Source: a candidate division WOR-3 bacterium
GTDB taxonomy: Bacteria; Hydrothermota; Hydrothermia; Hydrothermales; JAJRUZ01
Assembly: GCA_039804025.1 (NCBI GenBank)
Contig: JBDRZP010000012.1
Coordinates: 1-64,000 of the forward strand
DNA length: 64,000 nucleotides
Direction: 5' to 3'
Part shown: in pieces, positions 43,686 to 51,870 of the stretch
How the letters are laid out: each line of letters opens with the position of its first letter
How positions within the stretch are numbered: the first letter of the stretch is position 1
Translations under genes and position numbers: made by a program
Notes under the pieces: model-generated
Told to the model about the DNA's origin: nothing
The model's database searches: none
The model's input: the letters and a program-made list of their open reading frames with translations, nothing else

Positions 43686-44426
43686 TTACTGTGTTTTTAA
43701 CCAGCGAAGACCTGGATACTTCTGGAAAGCAATTGTAACATTATACTGGGTACCGGATATTGAATTTATTTTAATCTTAGCAAAGTAGTCATTGGCTCCT
43801 ATATTGCCATCAATTGGAGAAAATTCAAACCAAATGTAGTAGGCTGAACCTGCTACTGCAGGTTGGCGTGTAAGATAATTTCCTTCTGTTGGGGCAAGAT
43901 TTGCAGCATCAAAAGTTCCTGAAATTTCAGCAAAAGCAGCATCTACATTGGAATTATTGTGATAATTACTACTTAAGCTATCGGCAATGAAAAACATCCA
44001 GGCTTCTCCTTTCTGAGAAGCATTAACAGCACTTGCTGTGCCGTTTGTAAATACAACATAACTTGGATGGTTGGTATCAGGATCTGTAGCATCGTAAACA
44101 ACAAGATTTGAAGTTATAACAGGAGTAAAATCAAATCTCTTAGGTGTTGACTCTTTATCACCCGCATAAGCAACTATTTCTATTATTTTAGCAGGATTTG
44201 TCCATTCAAAATATGTATTTGTTCCCTGATACTGTTGTGTTCCATCTACATAGACTCTATATCCATCAGCACCATCAACTGGATCCCATTCAAATCTTAA
44301 TCCTTCACCCTGATTTAGAATCTGTGTTATTCTTGCATTTGGAGTAGCAATTTCCTCATCACCTCCACAGGCAGCAAAATATATTATGGCAATGAATAAC
44401 CCTGAAAGAATTAAAATCTTCTTCAT
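43686..44426 (-). CDS. FN3-like lipoprotein, unknown function
   Basis: 246 aa. Lipobox in IIYFAACGGDEE (Cys about 20), with Gly-Gly-Asp after it. Residues about 30-100 look like a fibronectin III-type domain (LRFEWDPVDGADGYRVYVDG, TYFEWTNPAKIIEIVAYAGD). The remainder is beta-rich with no family recognised. It has a Shine-Dalgarno (AGGAGG) and lies 10 nt after the coiled-coil lipoprotein gene, so the two are co-expressed at the cell surface or in the periplasm. The G+C of this gene is slightly above its neighbours. Confidence 0.75.
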   Translation of the reverse strand: MKKILILSGLFIAIIYFAACGGDEEIATPNARITQILNQGEGLRFEWDPVDGADGYRVYVDGTQQYQGTNTYFEWTNPAKIIEIVAYAGDKESTPKRFDFTPVITSNLVVYDATDPDTNHPSYVVFTNGTASAVNASQKGEAWMFFIADSLSSNYHNNSNVDAAFAEISGTFDAANLAPTEGNYLTRQPAVAGSAYYIWFEFSPIDGNIGANDYFAKIKINSISGTQYNVTIAFQKYPGLRWLKTQ

Positions 44427-44436
44427 TTTTACCTCC

Positions 44437-44712
44437 TTATTTTTTCCTTACCGGTGGGAGCTTTGGTTTAGCTTCACCTTTTGTCCCAGTTTGAGGTTTT
44501 GTTTCTTTTGACCCTTTTTCCTGTTTTAACTCTTCTACCATTGTCTTTAATTCATTAACTCTTGATTCAAGATCAGAAACTTTACTCTCCAGTTCCTGAA
44601 CTTTTGTTTCCAGAGCACTCACCTTATCAGGTAGTGCCTTTATATTTTCAGGGACCTGGCAGGACATAAATAAAAGTCCTGCTATTGGTAGTATGTATAA
44701 GAGCTTCTTCAT
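44437..44712 (-). CDS. Lpp-like coiled-coil lipoprotein
   Basis: 91 aa. The signal peptide ends at a lipobox (LLFMSC, Cys18). Residues about 25-68 form a regular heptad coiled coil (VSALETKVQELESKVSDLES). A Lys/Pro-rich tail ends in PPVRKK. The overall plan, a lipid-anchored trimeric helix ending in lysine, resembles Braun's lipoprotein, which is linked to peptidoglycan through a C-terminal Lys. No L,D-transpeptidase gene is in the window, so wall attachment is inference. Its leader carries a promoter and a T-arm-like hairpin. Confidence 0.8.
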   Translation of the reverse strand: MKKLLYILPIAGLLFMSCQVPENIKALPDKVSALETKVQELESKVSDLESRVNELKTMVEELKQEKGSKETKPQTGTKGEAKPKLPPVRKK

Positions 44713-44736
44713 TAAATTGCTCCTTATTTTTTAAAG

Positions 44737-44751
44737 GGGGATTCGGACCCC
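44737..44751 (-). promoter_or_regulatory. T-arm-like leader hairpin 4 (before Lpp-like lipoprotein)
   Basis: On the minus strand GGGG (44751-44748), loop TCCGAAT, CCCC (44740-44737): a T-arm with one loop change (TTC to TCC). It lies 24 nt before the ATG, with AAGGAG in between. Confidence 0.6.
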
Positions 44752-44784
44752 ACACTTATTTGTATTTTTTATTATATTTTTTTT

Positions 44785-44813
44785 ATTATAATACTTTTTT
44801 TAAAAATTTTCAA
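44785..44813 (-). promoter_or_regulatory. Promoter of the Lpp-like lipoprotein unit
   Basis: On the minus strand TTGAAA (44813-44808), a 17-nt spacer and TATAAT (44790-44785), starting directly after the phoU stop. Transcription from about 44778 would place the T-arm-like hairpin at about +28. A second TATAAT at 44776-44771 has no -35. Confidence 0.7.
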
Positions 44814-44814
44814 C

Positions 44815-45468
44815 TTATTCTTCCTTATGATGTTTTATAACTTTCCCTTCAACCATAAAGATTACATCTTCACTTATATTTGTTGAAAGGTCTGCTATTC
44901 TTTCTATATTATTTGAAATTCTTATTATATGGATTCCCCTTTCCACTGTGGAAGGGTCTCTGGTCATATAATCTATAAGCTCTTCAAAAATTTTTTTGTT
45001 AAGATCATCAACTATATAATCCCTCTCACATACACTTTTAGCTTTTTTTGGATTTTCTTCAATAAAAGAATCAACGCTATCTTTAAGCATAGTTATGGAT
45101 TCTTTTGCTATTTTAGGTAAATCAATATAGGGTTTTACCTGAGGTCTTTCTATAAGAAAAAGAGCACTTTCACATATGTTAACTGCATGATCTGCCATTC
45201 TTTCAAGATCATTATTTATTTTTAAAATCATTAATACCATTCTTAAATCTTTTCCCTTAGGTTCATATTTTGCAATTATAGTGACAACAAGTTCATCTAT
45301 TTTTATTTCAAGTTCATTAGCAGAAATTTCGTCCTTTTCTATTACCTCTCTTAAAAGTTCTTCTCTTTTTTCAAGGAGACCTGTTATGCTTTTTTCTATC
45401 ATTTTTTCTACAAGGAAAGCATAATTTATTATTTCTTTTTTTAGTTCTTCTAATTTCTGTTCAAACAT
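44815..45468 (-). CDS. phoU: Phosphate signalling protein PhoU
   Basis: 217 aa, two PhoU helical domains. Metal-binding acidic motifs are DLERMADHAVNICES (first repeat) and NIERIADLSTNISED (second). It links the Pst transporter to the PhoR kinase and damps the response when phosphate is abundant. It is the last gene of the phoB-phoR-pstC-pstA-pstB-phoU run, 19 nt after pstB with AGGAGG in between. Confidence 0.94.
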   Translation of the reverse strand: MFEQKLEELKKEIINYAFLVEKMIEKSITGLLEKREELLREVIEKDEISANELEIKIDELVVTIIAKYEPKGKDLRMVLMILKINNDLERMADHAVNICESALFLIERPQVKPYIDLPKIAKESITMLKDSVDSFIEENPKKAKSVCERDYIVDDLNKKIFEELIDYMTRDPSTVERGIHIIRISNNIERIADLSTNISEDVIFMVEGKVIKHHKEE

Positions 45469-45487
45469 TTTAAATTACCTCCTTCTT

Positions 45488-46240
45488 TCATCCAAACTTT
45501 CCACTTAAATACTCCTGAGTTTTTGGGTGTTTTGGAACTGTAAAAATTTTATCTGTTTCATTAAATTCTATTAATTCACCCATATAAAGAAAAGCAGTGT
45601 AATCTGAAATTCTTGAAGCTTGAGATGGGTTATGAGTCACAATTACAATTGTTAAAAATTTTTTTAACTCCTCAAGTAATTCCTCTATTTTATTTGCAGC
45701 AACAGGGTCAAGAGCTGAAGTCGGCTCATCAAGAAGCAAAACCTCAGGATTCACAGCAAGTGCCCTTGCTATACATAATCTCTGCTGCTGTCCACCTGAA
45801 AGATTTAAAGCATTTTCCTTTAATTTATCCTTAACTTCGTCCCATAAATATGCTTTTTTCAATGACTCTTCCACAATAAAATCAAGTTTCGATTTGTCCC
45901 TTATTCCTAAAATCTTTGGACCGTAAGCAACATTTTCATAAATGGATTTTGGAAAAGGATTCGGCTTTTGAAAGACCATTCCAATTTTTGTTCTTATTTC
46001 TGAAGGCTCAACCCCATTATCATAAATATTTAAACCTTTAAACAAAACTTTACCTTTTAATACAAAACCATCAATTAAGTCGTTCATTCTATTAAAACAC
46101 CTTAAAAGGGTTGTTTTTCCGCATCCTGAAGGACCCATTATTGCTGTTATTTTATTCTTCTTTATTTCAAGATTTATATTTTTTAGAACAACTCTATCAC
46201 CGAAAGAAACCGTTAAATTTTCTGTTTTTAAAACTATCAT
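45488..46240 (-). CDS. pstB: Phosphate ABC transporter ATPase PstB
   Basis: 250 aa. Walker [21 protein letters not shown], where NRMND is characteristic of PstB, signature [15 protein letters not shown], Walker [13 protein letters not shown] and the switch H in [10 protein letters not shown]. It energises phosphate import with PstC and PstA. It lies 1 nt after pstA. The substrate-binding partner gene pstS is not in this operon. Confidence 0.96.
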   Translation of the reverse strand: MIVLKTENLTVSFGDRVVLKNINLEIKKNKITAIMGPSGCGKTTLLRCFNRMNDLIDGFVLKGKVLFKGLNIYDNGVEPSEIRTKIGMVFQKPNPFPKSIYENVAYGPKILGIRDKSKLDFIVEESLKKAYLWDEVKDKLKENALNLSGGQQQRLCIARALAVNPEVLLLDEPTSALDPVAANKIEELLEELKKFLTIVIVTHNPSQASRISDYTAFLYMGELIEFNETDKIFTVPKHPKTQEYLSGKFG

Positions 46241-46241
46241 T

Positions 46242-47111
46242 TTATAACCTGTATTTTTTTCTATAATAATTTCTTAAAATTATGCTTGTTAAGTTTAACA
46301 TAAAAGTTAAAAAAAGTAAAACTATAATAGCACCTGCTGCATTATGATGAAAGGCTTTCTGAGGTCTTGAAACCCAGTTAAATATTTGAATGGGTAAAAC
46401 TGTAAAGGGTGAAAGAGGAGTTGTCGGCAAAAAGGCAATGTATGTCAAGGCTCCAATTGTTATAAGAGGTGCTGTTTCACCAATTGCTCTTGAGATGGCT
46501 AAAATAATTCCTGTTAAAATTCCAGGCATTGCAAGAGGCAAAACCTGATTTTTAATTGTCTGCCATTTAGTTGCACCAAGAGCTAAACTTGCTTCCCTTA
46601 TAGAAGATGGCACAAGTCTTATTGATTCCCTTGTAGCCATTATTACTATCGGTAAAACAAGGAGAGAAAGGGTTAAAGAACCAGCTAAGATAGACCTACC
46701 AAGTTTAAAAAATCTGACAAAAATTTCAAGTCCAAGAAGTCCATAGATAATTGATGGAACACCAGCAAGATTTGCTATATTAATTTCAATTAAATTTGTT
46801 AAAAAATTCTTTGGAGCAAATTCTTCAAGATAAATGGCTGCTCCTATTCCAACAGGAACAATAAAAATTATCATAACTGCCATAACATAAAGTGAACCTA
46901 CAAGAGGTGATAAAATACCTGCTTCCTCAGGTTTCCTTGAGGGATAACTAAAAAGAAATTTAAGACTTAAAACCGGTAAACCATCTATAAAAATATCTGT
47001 AAGTAAAAGAATAAGAGTTAAAAGTGCAAAGGATAAAAATAAAAGAGAAGTTAATATAAAAATTTTTTCATTAAATTTTTTTTGTAATATTAATTTTTTT
47101 AAATCATTCAT
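46242..47111 (-). CDS. pstA: Phosphate ABC transporter permease PstA
   Basis: 289 aa integral membrane protein with six hydrophobic segments. The permease loop motif ([20 protein letters not shown]) that contacts the ATPase is clear, along with the PstA-specific [20 protein letters not shown] and [13 protein letters not shown]. It overlaps pstC by 4 nt. Confidence 0.95.
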   Translation of the reverse strand: MNDLKKLILQKKFNEKIFILTSLLFLSFALLTLILLLTDIFIDGLPVLSLKFLFSYPSRKPEEAGILSPLVGSLYVMAVMIIFIVPVGIGAAIYLEEFAPKNFLTNLIEINIANLAGVPSIIYGLLGLEIFVRFFKLGRSILAGSLTLSLLVLPIVIMATRESIRLVPSSIREASLALGATKWQTIKNQVLPLAMPGILTGIILAISRAIGETAPLITIGALTYIAFLPTTPLSPFTVLPIQIFNWVSRPQKAFHHNAAGAIIVLLFLTFMLNLTSIILRNYYRKKYRL

Positions 47112-48001
47112 ATTCTAAAAGATTTTATAAATTTCATTCTTAAATTATGACTCAAAATATTAAATATTAATGTGATTACAAATAATACCATACCAACAGC
47201 AAATATTGTTTTATACTCCAGTGAGCCTGCTGGGGTATCACCAAGTGAAACTTGGACAATATAGGCAGTAATCGTCTCAATAGGAACAAAGGGATTTAAA
47301 GTTAAAATAGGTCTTTGACCTGCTGCTATCGTTACTATCATGGTTTCACCAATTGCCCTTGAAAAGCCAAGAATAACCGAAGATATAACTCCAGAAGATG
47401 CAGCAGGTAAAATAACCTTTAAACTCGTCTCCAGTTTGGAGGCCCCCAAGGCATAGGAAGCTTCTCTTAAACTCATTGGAACAAGGGAAAAAGCATCTTC
47501 ACTCATCGATGCAATAGTTGGAATTATCATTATACCAAGAACTATTCCTGGTGAAAGAGAATTAAAACCAGAAATTTGAGGTATTATCTTTTTTAAAATG
47601 GGGGTGACATACAAAAGAGCAAAGTATCCATAAACAACTGTCGGAATACCTGCAAGAATTTCAAGAAGAGACTTAATAATTCCTTTCAATTTAGGAGGTA
47701 AATATTCACTTATAAATATTGAAATAAAAATTCCCATAGGGAAGGCTATTAAAAGAGCTATAAAGGATGTTAAAAATGTGCCAGAGAGTAAAGGCCAGAT
47801 TCCAAATTTTTTAATAACAAAAAGTGGAGTCCATTCCTTTTCTGTAAAAAACCTTATTATTGAAACCTCTTTAAAAAAAGAAATTGTCTCAAAAATAAGT
47901 ATAAATATAATTCCAAAAGTTGTTATTACTGAAAGAAAAGCAAATAAAAAAAATACTTTTTTTACTAATTCTTCTTCAAATTTTTTTCTTTTAAAGTTCA
48001 T
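47108..48001 (-). CDS. pstC: Phosphate ABC transporter permease PstC
   Basis: 297 aa, six hydrophobic segments. Motifs: EYLPPKLKGIIKSLLEILAG, IPTVVYGYFALLYVTPIL, SLREASYALGASKLETSLKV (ATPase contact) and FSRAIGETMIVTIAAG. It is the first structural gene after the Pho-box promoter and 62 nt after phoR. The ATG is 8 nt from the presumed -10, so the mRNA may be leaderless. pstS, which normally precedes it, is absent. Confidence 0.95.
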   Translation of the reverse strand: MNFKRKKFEEELVKKVFFLFAFLSVITTFGIIFILIFETISFFKEVSIIRFFTEKEWTPLFVIKKFGIWPLLSGTFLTSFIALLIAFPMGIFISIFISEYLPPKLKGIIKSLLEILAGIPTVVYGYFALLYVTPILKKIIPQISGFNSLSPGIVLGIMIIPTIASMSEDAFSLVPMSLREASYALGASKLETSLKVILPAASSGVISSVILGFSRAIGETMIVTIAAGQRPILTLNPFVPIETITAYIVQVSLGDTPAGSLEYKTIFAVGMVLFVITLIFNILSHNLRMKFIKSFRI

Positions 48002-48061
48002 TTTGTATTTTTATACTTTAAATGTTAAAAAATCCTTAAATTTCTGTTAAATTTCTGTTAA
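48002..48061 (-). promoter_or_regulatory. PhoB-type Pho box with four 11-bp repeats before pstC
   Basis: Read on the minus strand, TTAACA-type units recur with an exact 11-bp period. On the plus strand they are TGTTAA at 48056-48061, TGTTAA 48045-48050, CCTTAA 48034-48039 and TGTTAA 48023-48028. A -10-like TATAAA (48015-48010) sits 7 nt beyond the last unit and 8 nt before pstC. TT(A/C/T)ACA repeats with such spacing are the known PhoP/PhoB site type. Confidence 0.85.
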
Positions 48062-48063
48062 AT

Positions 48064-49785
48064 TTAAAACTTTAAGGGAAGTTCTATTATAAACTTTGTT
48101 CCTTCACCTTTTTTACTTTCAGCACTAATTTTTCCATTGTGTAAATTTATTATGTGTTTAACAATTGCTAAACCAAGACCTGCACCAGATTTTTCTTTTT
48201 CCCTTCCCTTTACACCTACATAAAACCTTTCAAAAATCCTTGGTAAATGTTTCTCATCAATACCTTCACCTGTATCATTGAATTCAATTAAAATCCTGTC
48301 ATCCTTTTTTATTGCCCTTATATTTATTTCACCCTTAAATGTAAATTTTATAGAATTATCAAAAAGATTTATAAAAACCTGTTCCAATTTGAATCTGTCT
48401 CCTTCAATAAAAGGTAAATCAGAAGGTATATTAACTTTTACTTCAATTTCCTTTTCCTTTAAACGCCTTTCAAAAATAGGTAAAACTCCGTCAATTATCT
48501 CTCTCAAATTAATTTTTTCAATTTGAAGAGCCTTTTCTTCACATTCTATCTTAGAAAGATAAATTATTTTTTCCGTCATATCTATAAGCCTTTCAATGTG
48601 TCTTTTAATTATTGAAATATACCTTTTATTTTTTATCTCTTCCTCTTCTTCAATCGTCTCAATATAACCTTTTATTAAAGTTAAGGGCGTTTTAAGTTCA
48701 TGGGAAAGATTTAATGTAAAATCCCTTTTAACTTCTTCAAGTTTTTTCATTTCAGTTATATCAGTCAAAACTATAACAAAATTCTCTGTTTCAGGTATTT
48801 TTTTTATTTTTAAATAAAAAATTTTATGATCTAAACTGATTTCACCTTCTGCTTCTTCTTTTTCAAGTGCTTTTTCAAATTTATATAAAAATTCCGGCTC
48901 CTTTATAAACTCATAATAAAATTTACCTTTTTCAATACTTTGAAAATTTTCCTTTGCTTTTTCATTAAAATAAAGAATCTCTCCTCTTTTATCAAGCAAT
49001 AAAACTAAATCAGGAAGTGCCTTAAAGAGTGAGTCAATAATTGATTTTTCTTTTTCAATTTCATTAAGCGATTTCTTTATGTTAACTGCCATTAAATTAA
49101 AATTCTTTGTTAATTCACCCAATTCATCTTTTCTTTCAGAAAAAATTCTTATATCCGTGTCTCCAGAAGATATTCTTTTGAATGCCCTTGTTAAATCCCT
49201 GATCGGAAGAGTAAAATTTCTTGAAAGTATTAATGAAATTATGGAAGAAAATAAAATAAGAATTAAAATTACAAGTCCTATTCTTCTATATAAATTCGTA
49301 ATAAAATCATCTATCCTTTGAGCTTTTAACCCTATTCTCAAAACCCCTATTATATTATCATTTTCATAAAGAGGAACTGCTAAAAAAATCATATTATCCT
49401 TATAAATTTCACTTCTTCTTATAGAAAATCCTTTTTCTCCCTGGAAAGCAATCTCTATTTCAGGTTTTTTATTTTCCATTATTTTTATTTCTCCCTCAAT
49501 ATCAGAGTCTAAAATTAAATCTCCGTATTTATCATAAATGCTAATTTTTAAAGCTCTCTTATTACTGAATTCTTTAATAAATGAACTTAAGGTTTTGATA
49601 TCATTGTTAATTAATAAGTATTCTGTCCTATCAGATAAAGAAAAAATAATATCATCAAGGTGACTTTTAAGTTCCTCTATATATCTATTTCTTATTACTC
49701 CTAAAATTGAAATTAGAATAAAAAGGGAAAAGAAAAAAAGAATTAAAAAATAGCTCAAAAAGAGTTTATAAAAAATCTTTTTCAT
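48064..49785 (-). CDS. phoR: Sensor histidine kinase PhoR
   Basis: 573 aa. Two membrane segments (about 7-30 and 165-190) flank a periplasmic or extracytoplasmic sensor loop. Then come HAMP (LPIRDLTRAFKRISSGDTD), a PAS domain (about 250-340), HisKA with the phospho-accepting His in NLSHELKTPLTL, and the HATPase domain with NLFDNSIKF, DTGEGI, FERFYV and GAGLGLAIV. Position next to phoB and the pst operon supports a phosphate sensor. It overlaps phoB by 4 nt. The large sensor loop is longer than in E. coli PhoR and like Gram-positive forms. Confidence 0.92.
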   Translation of the reverse strand: MKKIFYKLFLSYFLILFFFSLFILISILGVIRNRYIEELKSHLDDIIFSLSDRTEYLLINNDIKTLSSFIKEFSNKRALKISIYDKYGDLILDSDIEGEIKIMENKKPEIEIAFQGEKGFSIRRSEIYKDNMIFLAVPLYENDNIIGVLRIGLKAQRIDDFITNLYRRIGLVILILILFSSIISLILSRNFTLPIRDLTRAFKRISSGDTDIRIFSERKDELGELTKNFNLMAVNIKKSLNEIEKEKSIIDSLFKALPDLVLLLDKRGEILYFNEKAKENFQSIEKGKFYYEFIKEPEFLYKFEKALEKEEAEGEISLDHKIFYLKIKKIPETENFVIVLTDITEMKKLEEVKRDFTLNLSHELKTPLTLIKGYIETIEEEEEIKNKRYISIIKRHIERLIDMTEKIIYLSKIECEEKALQIEKINLREIIDGVLPIFERRLKEKEIEVKVNIPSDLPFIEGDRFKLEQVFINLFDNSIKFTFKGEINIRAIKKDDRILIEFNDTGEGIDEKHLPRIFERFYVGVKGREKEKSGAGLGLAIVKHIINLHNGKISAESKKGEGTKFIIELPLKF

Positions 49786-50471
49786 TCTTCAAATTTATAA
49801 CCCATTCCTTTTATATTCTTTATAAACTTTCCTGCTTCACCAAGTTTTTTTCTCAAATTCCTTATATGAACATCAACAGTTCTCTCATAAACAAACTTAC
49901 CTCTCTTTGATATATGCTCAAGGATTTGTTCCCTTTTTAACAAAACTCCCCTTTTCTCAAGAAGAAGTTTTAAGATTTTAAACTCAGCAGGTCTTAAATC
50001 AACTTTTTTGTCATAAACATAAACCTCAAACTTATCAATATCCATCTTTAAAATTTTACCTGCTTCTAAAATATTTTTTTCTTCTTGTTTTTCTCTGTAT
50101 CTTCTTAAAACAGCATTTACCCTTGCAACAAGTTCCCTTGGTGAAAAAGGCTTTGTGACATAATCATCTGCACCTATTTCAAAACCAAGAATTTTATCTT
50201 CAAGTTTTGTTCTTGCTGTAAGCATTATAACTGGAATATTCTTATAATTTTCCTCTTTTTTTAACTCCTTACATAATTCAATTCCATCATAATCAGGAAG
50301 CATAAGATCTAAAATTATTAAATCAGGTTTTTTTTCTCTTAAATGGTGTAAAAAACTTAAAGCATCATAAAATCCCTTAAACTCGTATCCTGCTTTTTCA
50401 AGATGATGCTGCAAAAGTTCTATTATATCAGATTCATCATCCACCGCATAGATAAGACCTTTATTTTTCAA
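49782..50471 (-). CDS. phoB: Response regulator PhoB (OmpR family)
   Basis: 229 aa. The receiver domain has acidic pocket YAVDDESD, phospho-acceptor Asp in LIILDLMLPDYDG, Thr in IMLTARTK and Lys in VTKPFSPREL. The winged-helix DNA-binding domain ends with RTVDVHIRNLRKKLG and KGMGYKFEE. It probably binds the Pho box at 48023-48061. The start is TTG at 50471. Only 23 nt separate it from the divergent rimO, so the two promoters must reach into each other's coding region. Confidence 0.94.
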   Translation of the reverse strand: MKNKGLIYAVDDESDIIELLQHHLEKAGYEFKGFYDALSFLHHLREKKPDLIILDLMLPDYDGIELCKELKKEENYKNIPVIMLTARTKLEDKILGFEIGADDYVTKPFSPRELVARVNAVLRRYREKQEEKNILEAGKILKMDIDKFEVYVYDKKVDLRPAEFKILKLLLEKRGVLLKREQILEHISKRGKFVYERTVDVHIRNLRKKLGEAGKFIKNIKGMGYKFEE

Positions 50472-50494
50472 TTAGAATATAGTATATTATAAGG

Positions 50495-51808
50495 ATGAAA
50501 AAAATTTCTATTATCACACTTGGGTGCCCGAAAAATCAGGTTGATAGTGAATATCTTGCAGGGAACCTTTTAAAGAATAATTTTGAATTAGTTCCACCTG
50601 AAAAATCTGAAGGTGTCATAATAATGACCTGCTCCTTCATAAATCCTGCTGTTAAAGAAACGGAAAATACTATAAGAAAATTTATTGAACTAAAAAGAAA
50701 TAAAAAAATTAAATTCCTTGCAGTGGGAGGATGCTATATACATAGATTCAAAGAAAAAATTAAAGAAAAATTCCCTGAAATTGATCTTTTATTCGGGTTT
50801 GATGATATAGAAAATTTTGAGAAAATACTCAAAAAAAATAAAGAAACAAATTATAGTTCAACAAGATTTATCCATTCTGATAAAATTCCAAGGCTGATTT
50901 CTACAAGGAATTTTGCCTATTTGAAAATTTCAGAAGGTTGTGATGAATTGTGTTCTTTCTGTATTATACCAAAAATAAGGGGGAAATTTCGTTCAAAGCC
51001 TATGGAGAAGATAATTGAGGAGGCTAAATTGCTTACAGATTCAGGTTTTTATGAAATAATTTTAATTTCCCAGTCAACCGGTTTATATGGTGTTGATCTT
51101 TACAAAAAGAAAATGTTAAAGGAACTTCTTAAAAATCTTTTAAAAATTAAAAAATTAAGATTACTCAGAATGTTTTATCTTCATCCAGCAGATCTTAATG
51201 AGGAAATTATTAAATTAATTGTGGATAATGAAAAAATGGCACCTTATCTTGATGTTCCAATTCAACATGTTTCAGAAAATGTATTAACTTCAATGAGAAG
51301 AAGAGGAAAAAAGGAAAAGGTTTTGAATGCTTTTGAATTGATCGATAAGTACAAAAATATGAGAAATTTAACAGTTAGAACTGAAATAATTGTAGGATTT
51401 CCAACTGAGAGAGAGAAAGATTTTGAAGAACTTTATGAATTTTGTAAAAAGGATAATTTAATAAAAAGGTGGGCTCTTTTTAGATATCATAATGAAAAGG
51501 AAAGTTTTGCTTACGAGAATTATAAGCCTTTGGCTCGTAAAATTATTCAAGAAAGGTATAAAAAAATGTTAGAGGTAATAAGAGAAAAAAATTTAAAATC
51601 TGCGAGAGAACTAATTGGACAAGAGGTGATTTTTATTCCAGAATATAAGGAGAATGGAAAAGTTTTTGGTCATACTGAGTATGATGCCCCTGAAATTGAT
51701 ATAAAATCTTTTGTGGAAAGTGATGATTATGAGAACTTTGTTTTCAGAAAATTGAAAGTTAAAAGCATTTCTAAAAAGGGGTTTAAACTGGTTAATATTT
51801 ATTCATAG
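50495..51808 (+). CDS. rimO: Ribosomal protein S12 methylthiotransferase RimO
   Basis: Radical-SAM methylthiotransferase, 437 aa. The N-terminal UPF0004 domain has three cysteines for the auxiliary cluster (LGCPKNQVDSE, MTCSF, GGCYIH). The radical-SAM motif is CDELCSFCIIP. The C-terminal TRAM-like domain follows. LGCPKNQVDSE and SEGCDELCSFC are RimO-type rather than MiaB-type, so the substrate is Asp of protein S12. A TATATT/TATTAT lies just before the ATG and the leader, if any, is short. Confidence 0.92.
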   Translation: MKKISIITLGCPKNQVDSEYLAGNLLKNNFELVPPEKSEGVIIMTCSFINPAVKETENTIRKFIELKRNKKIKFLAVGGCYIHRFKEKIKEKFPEIDLLFGFDDIENFEKILKKNKETNYSSTRFIHSDKIPRLISTRNFAYLKISEGCDELCSFCIIPKIRGKFRSKPMEKIIEEAKLLTDSGFYEIILISQSTGLYGVDLYKKKMLKELLKNLLKIKKLRLLRMFYLHPADLNEEIIKLIVDNEKMAPYLDVPIQHVSENVLTSMRRRGKKEKVLNAFELIDKYKNMRNLTVRTEIIVGFPTEREKDFEELYEFCKKDNLIKRWALFRYHNEKESFAYENYKPLARKIIQERYKKMLEVIREKNLKSARELIGQEVIFIPEYKENGKVFGHTEYDAPEIDIKSFVESDDYENFVFRKLKVKSISKKGFKLVNIYS

Positions 51809-51870
51809 AGTCCACGGAAACCTTCCTTCCTGCTTCTGCTATTGAAGTTGTGTTTTAAATTCGTTAAAAT

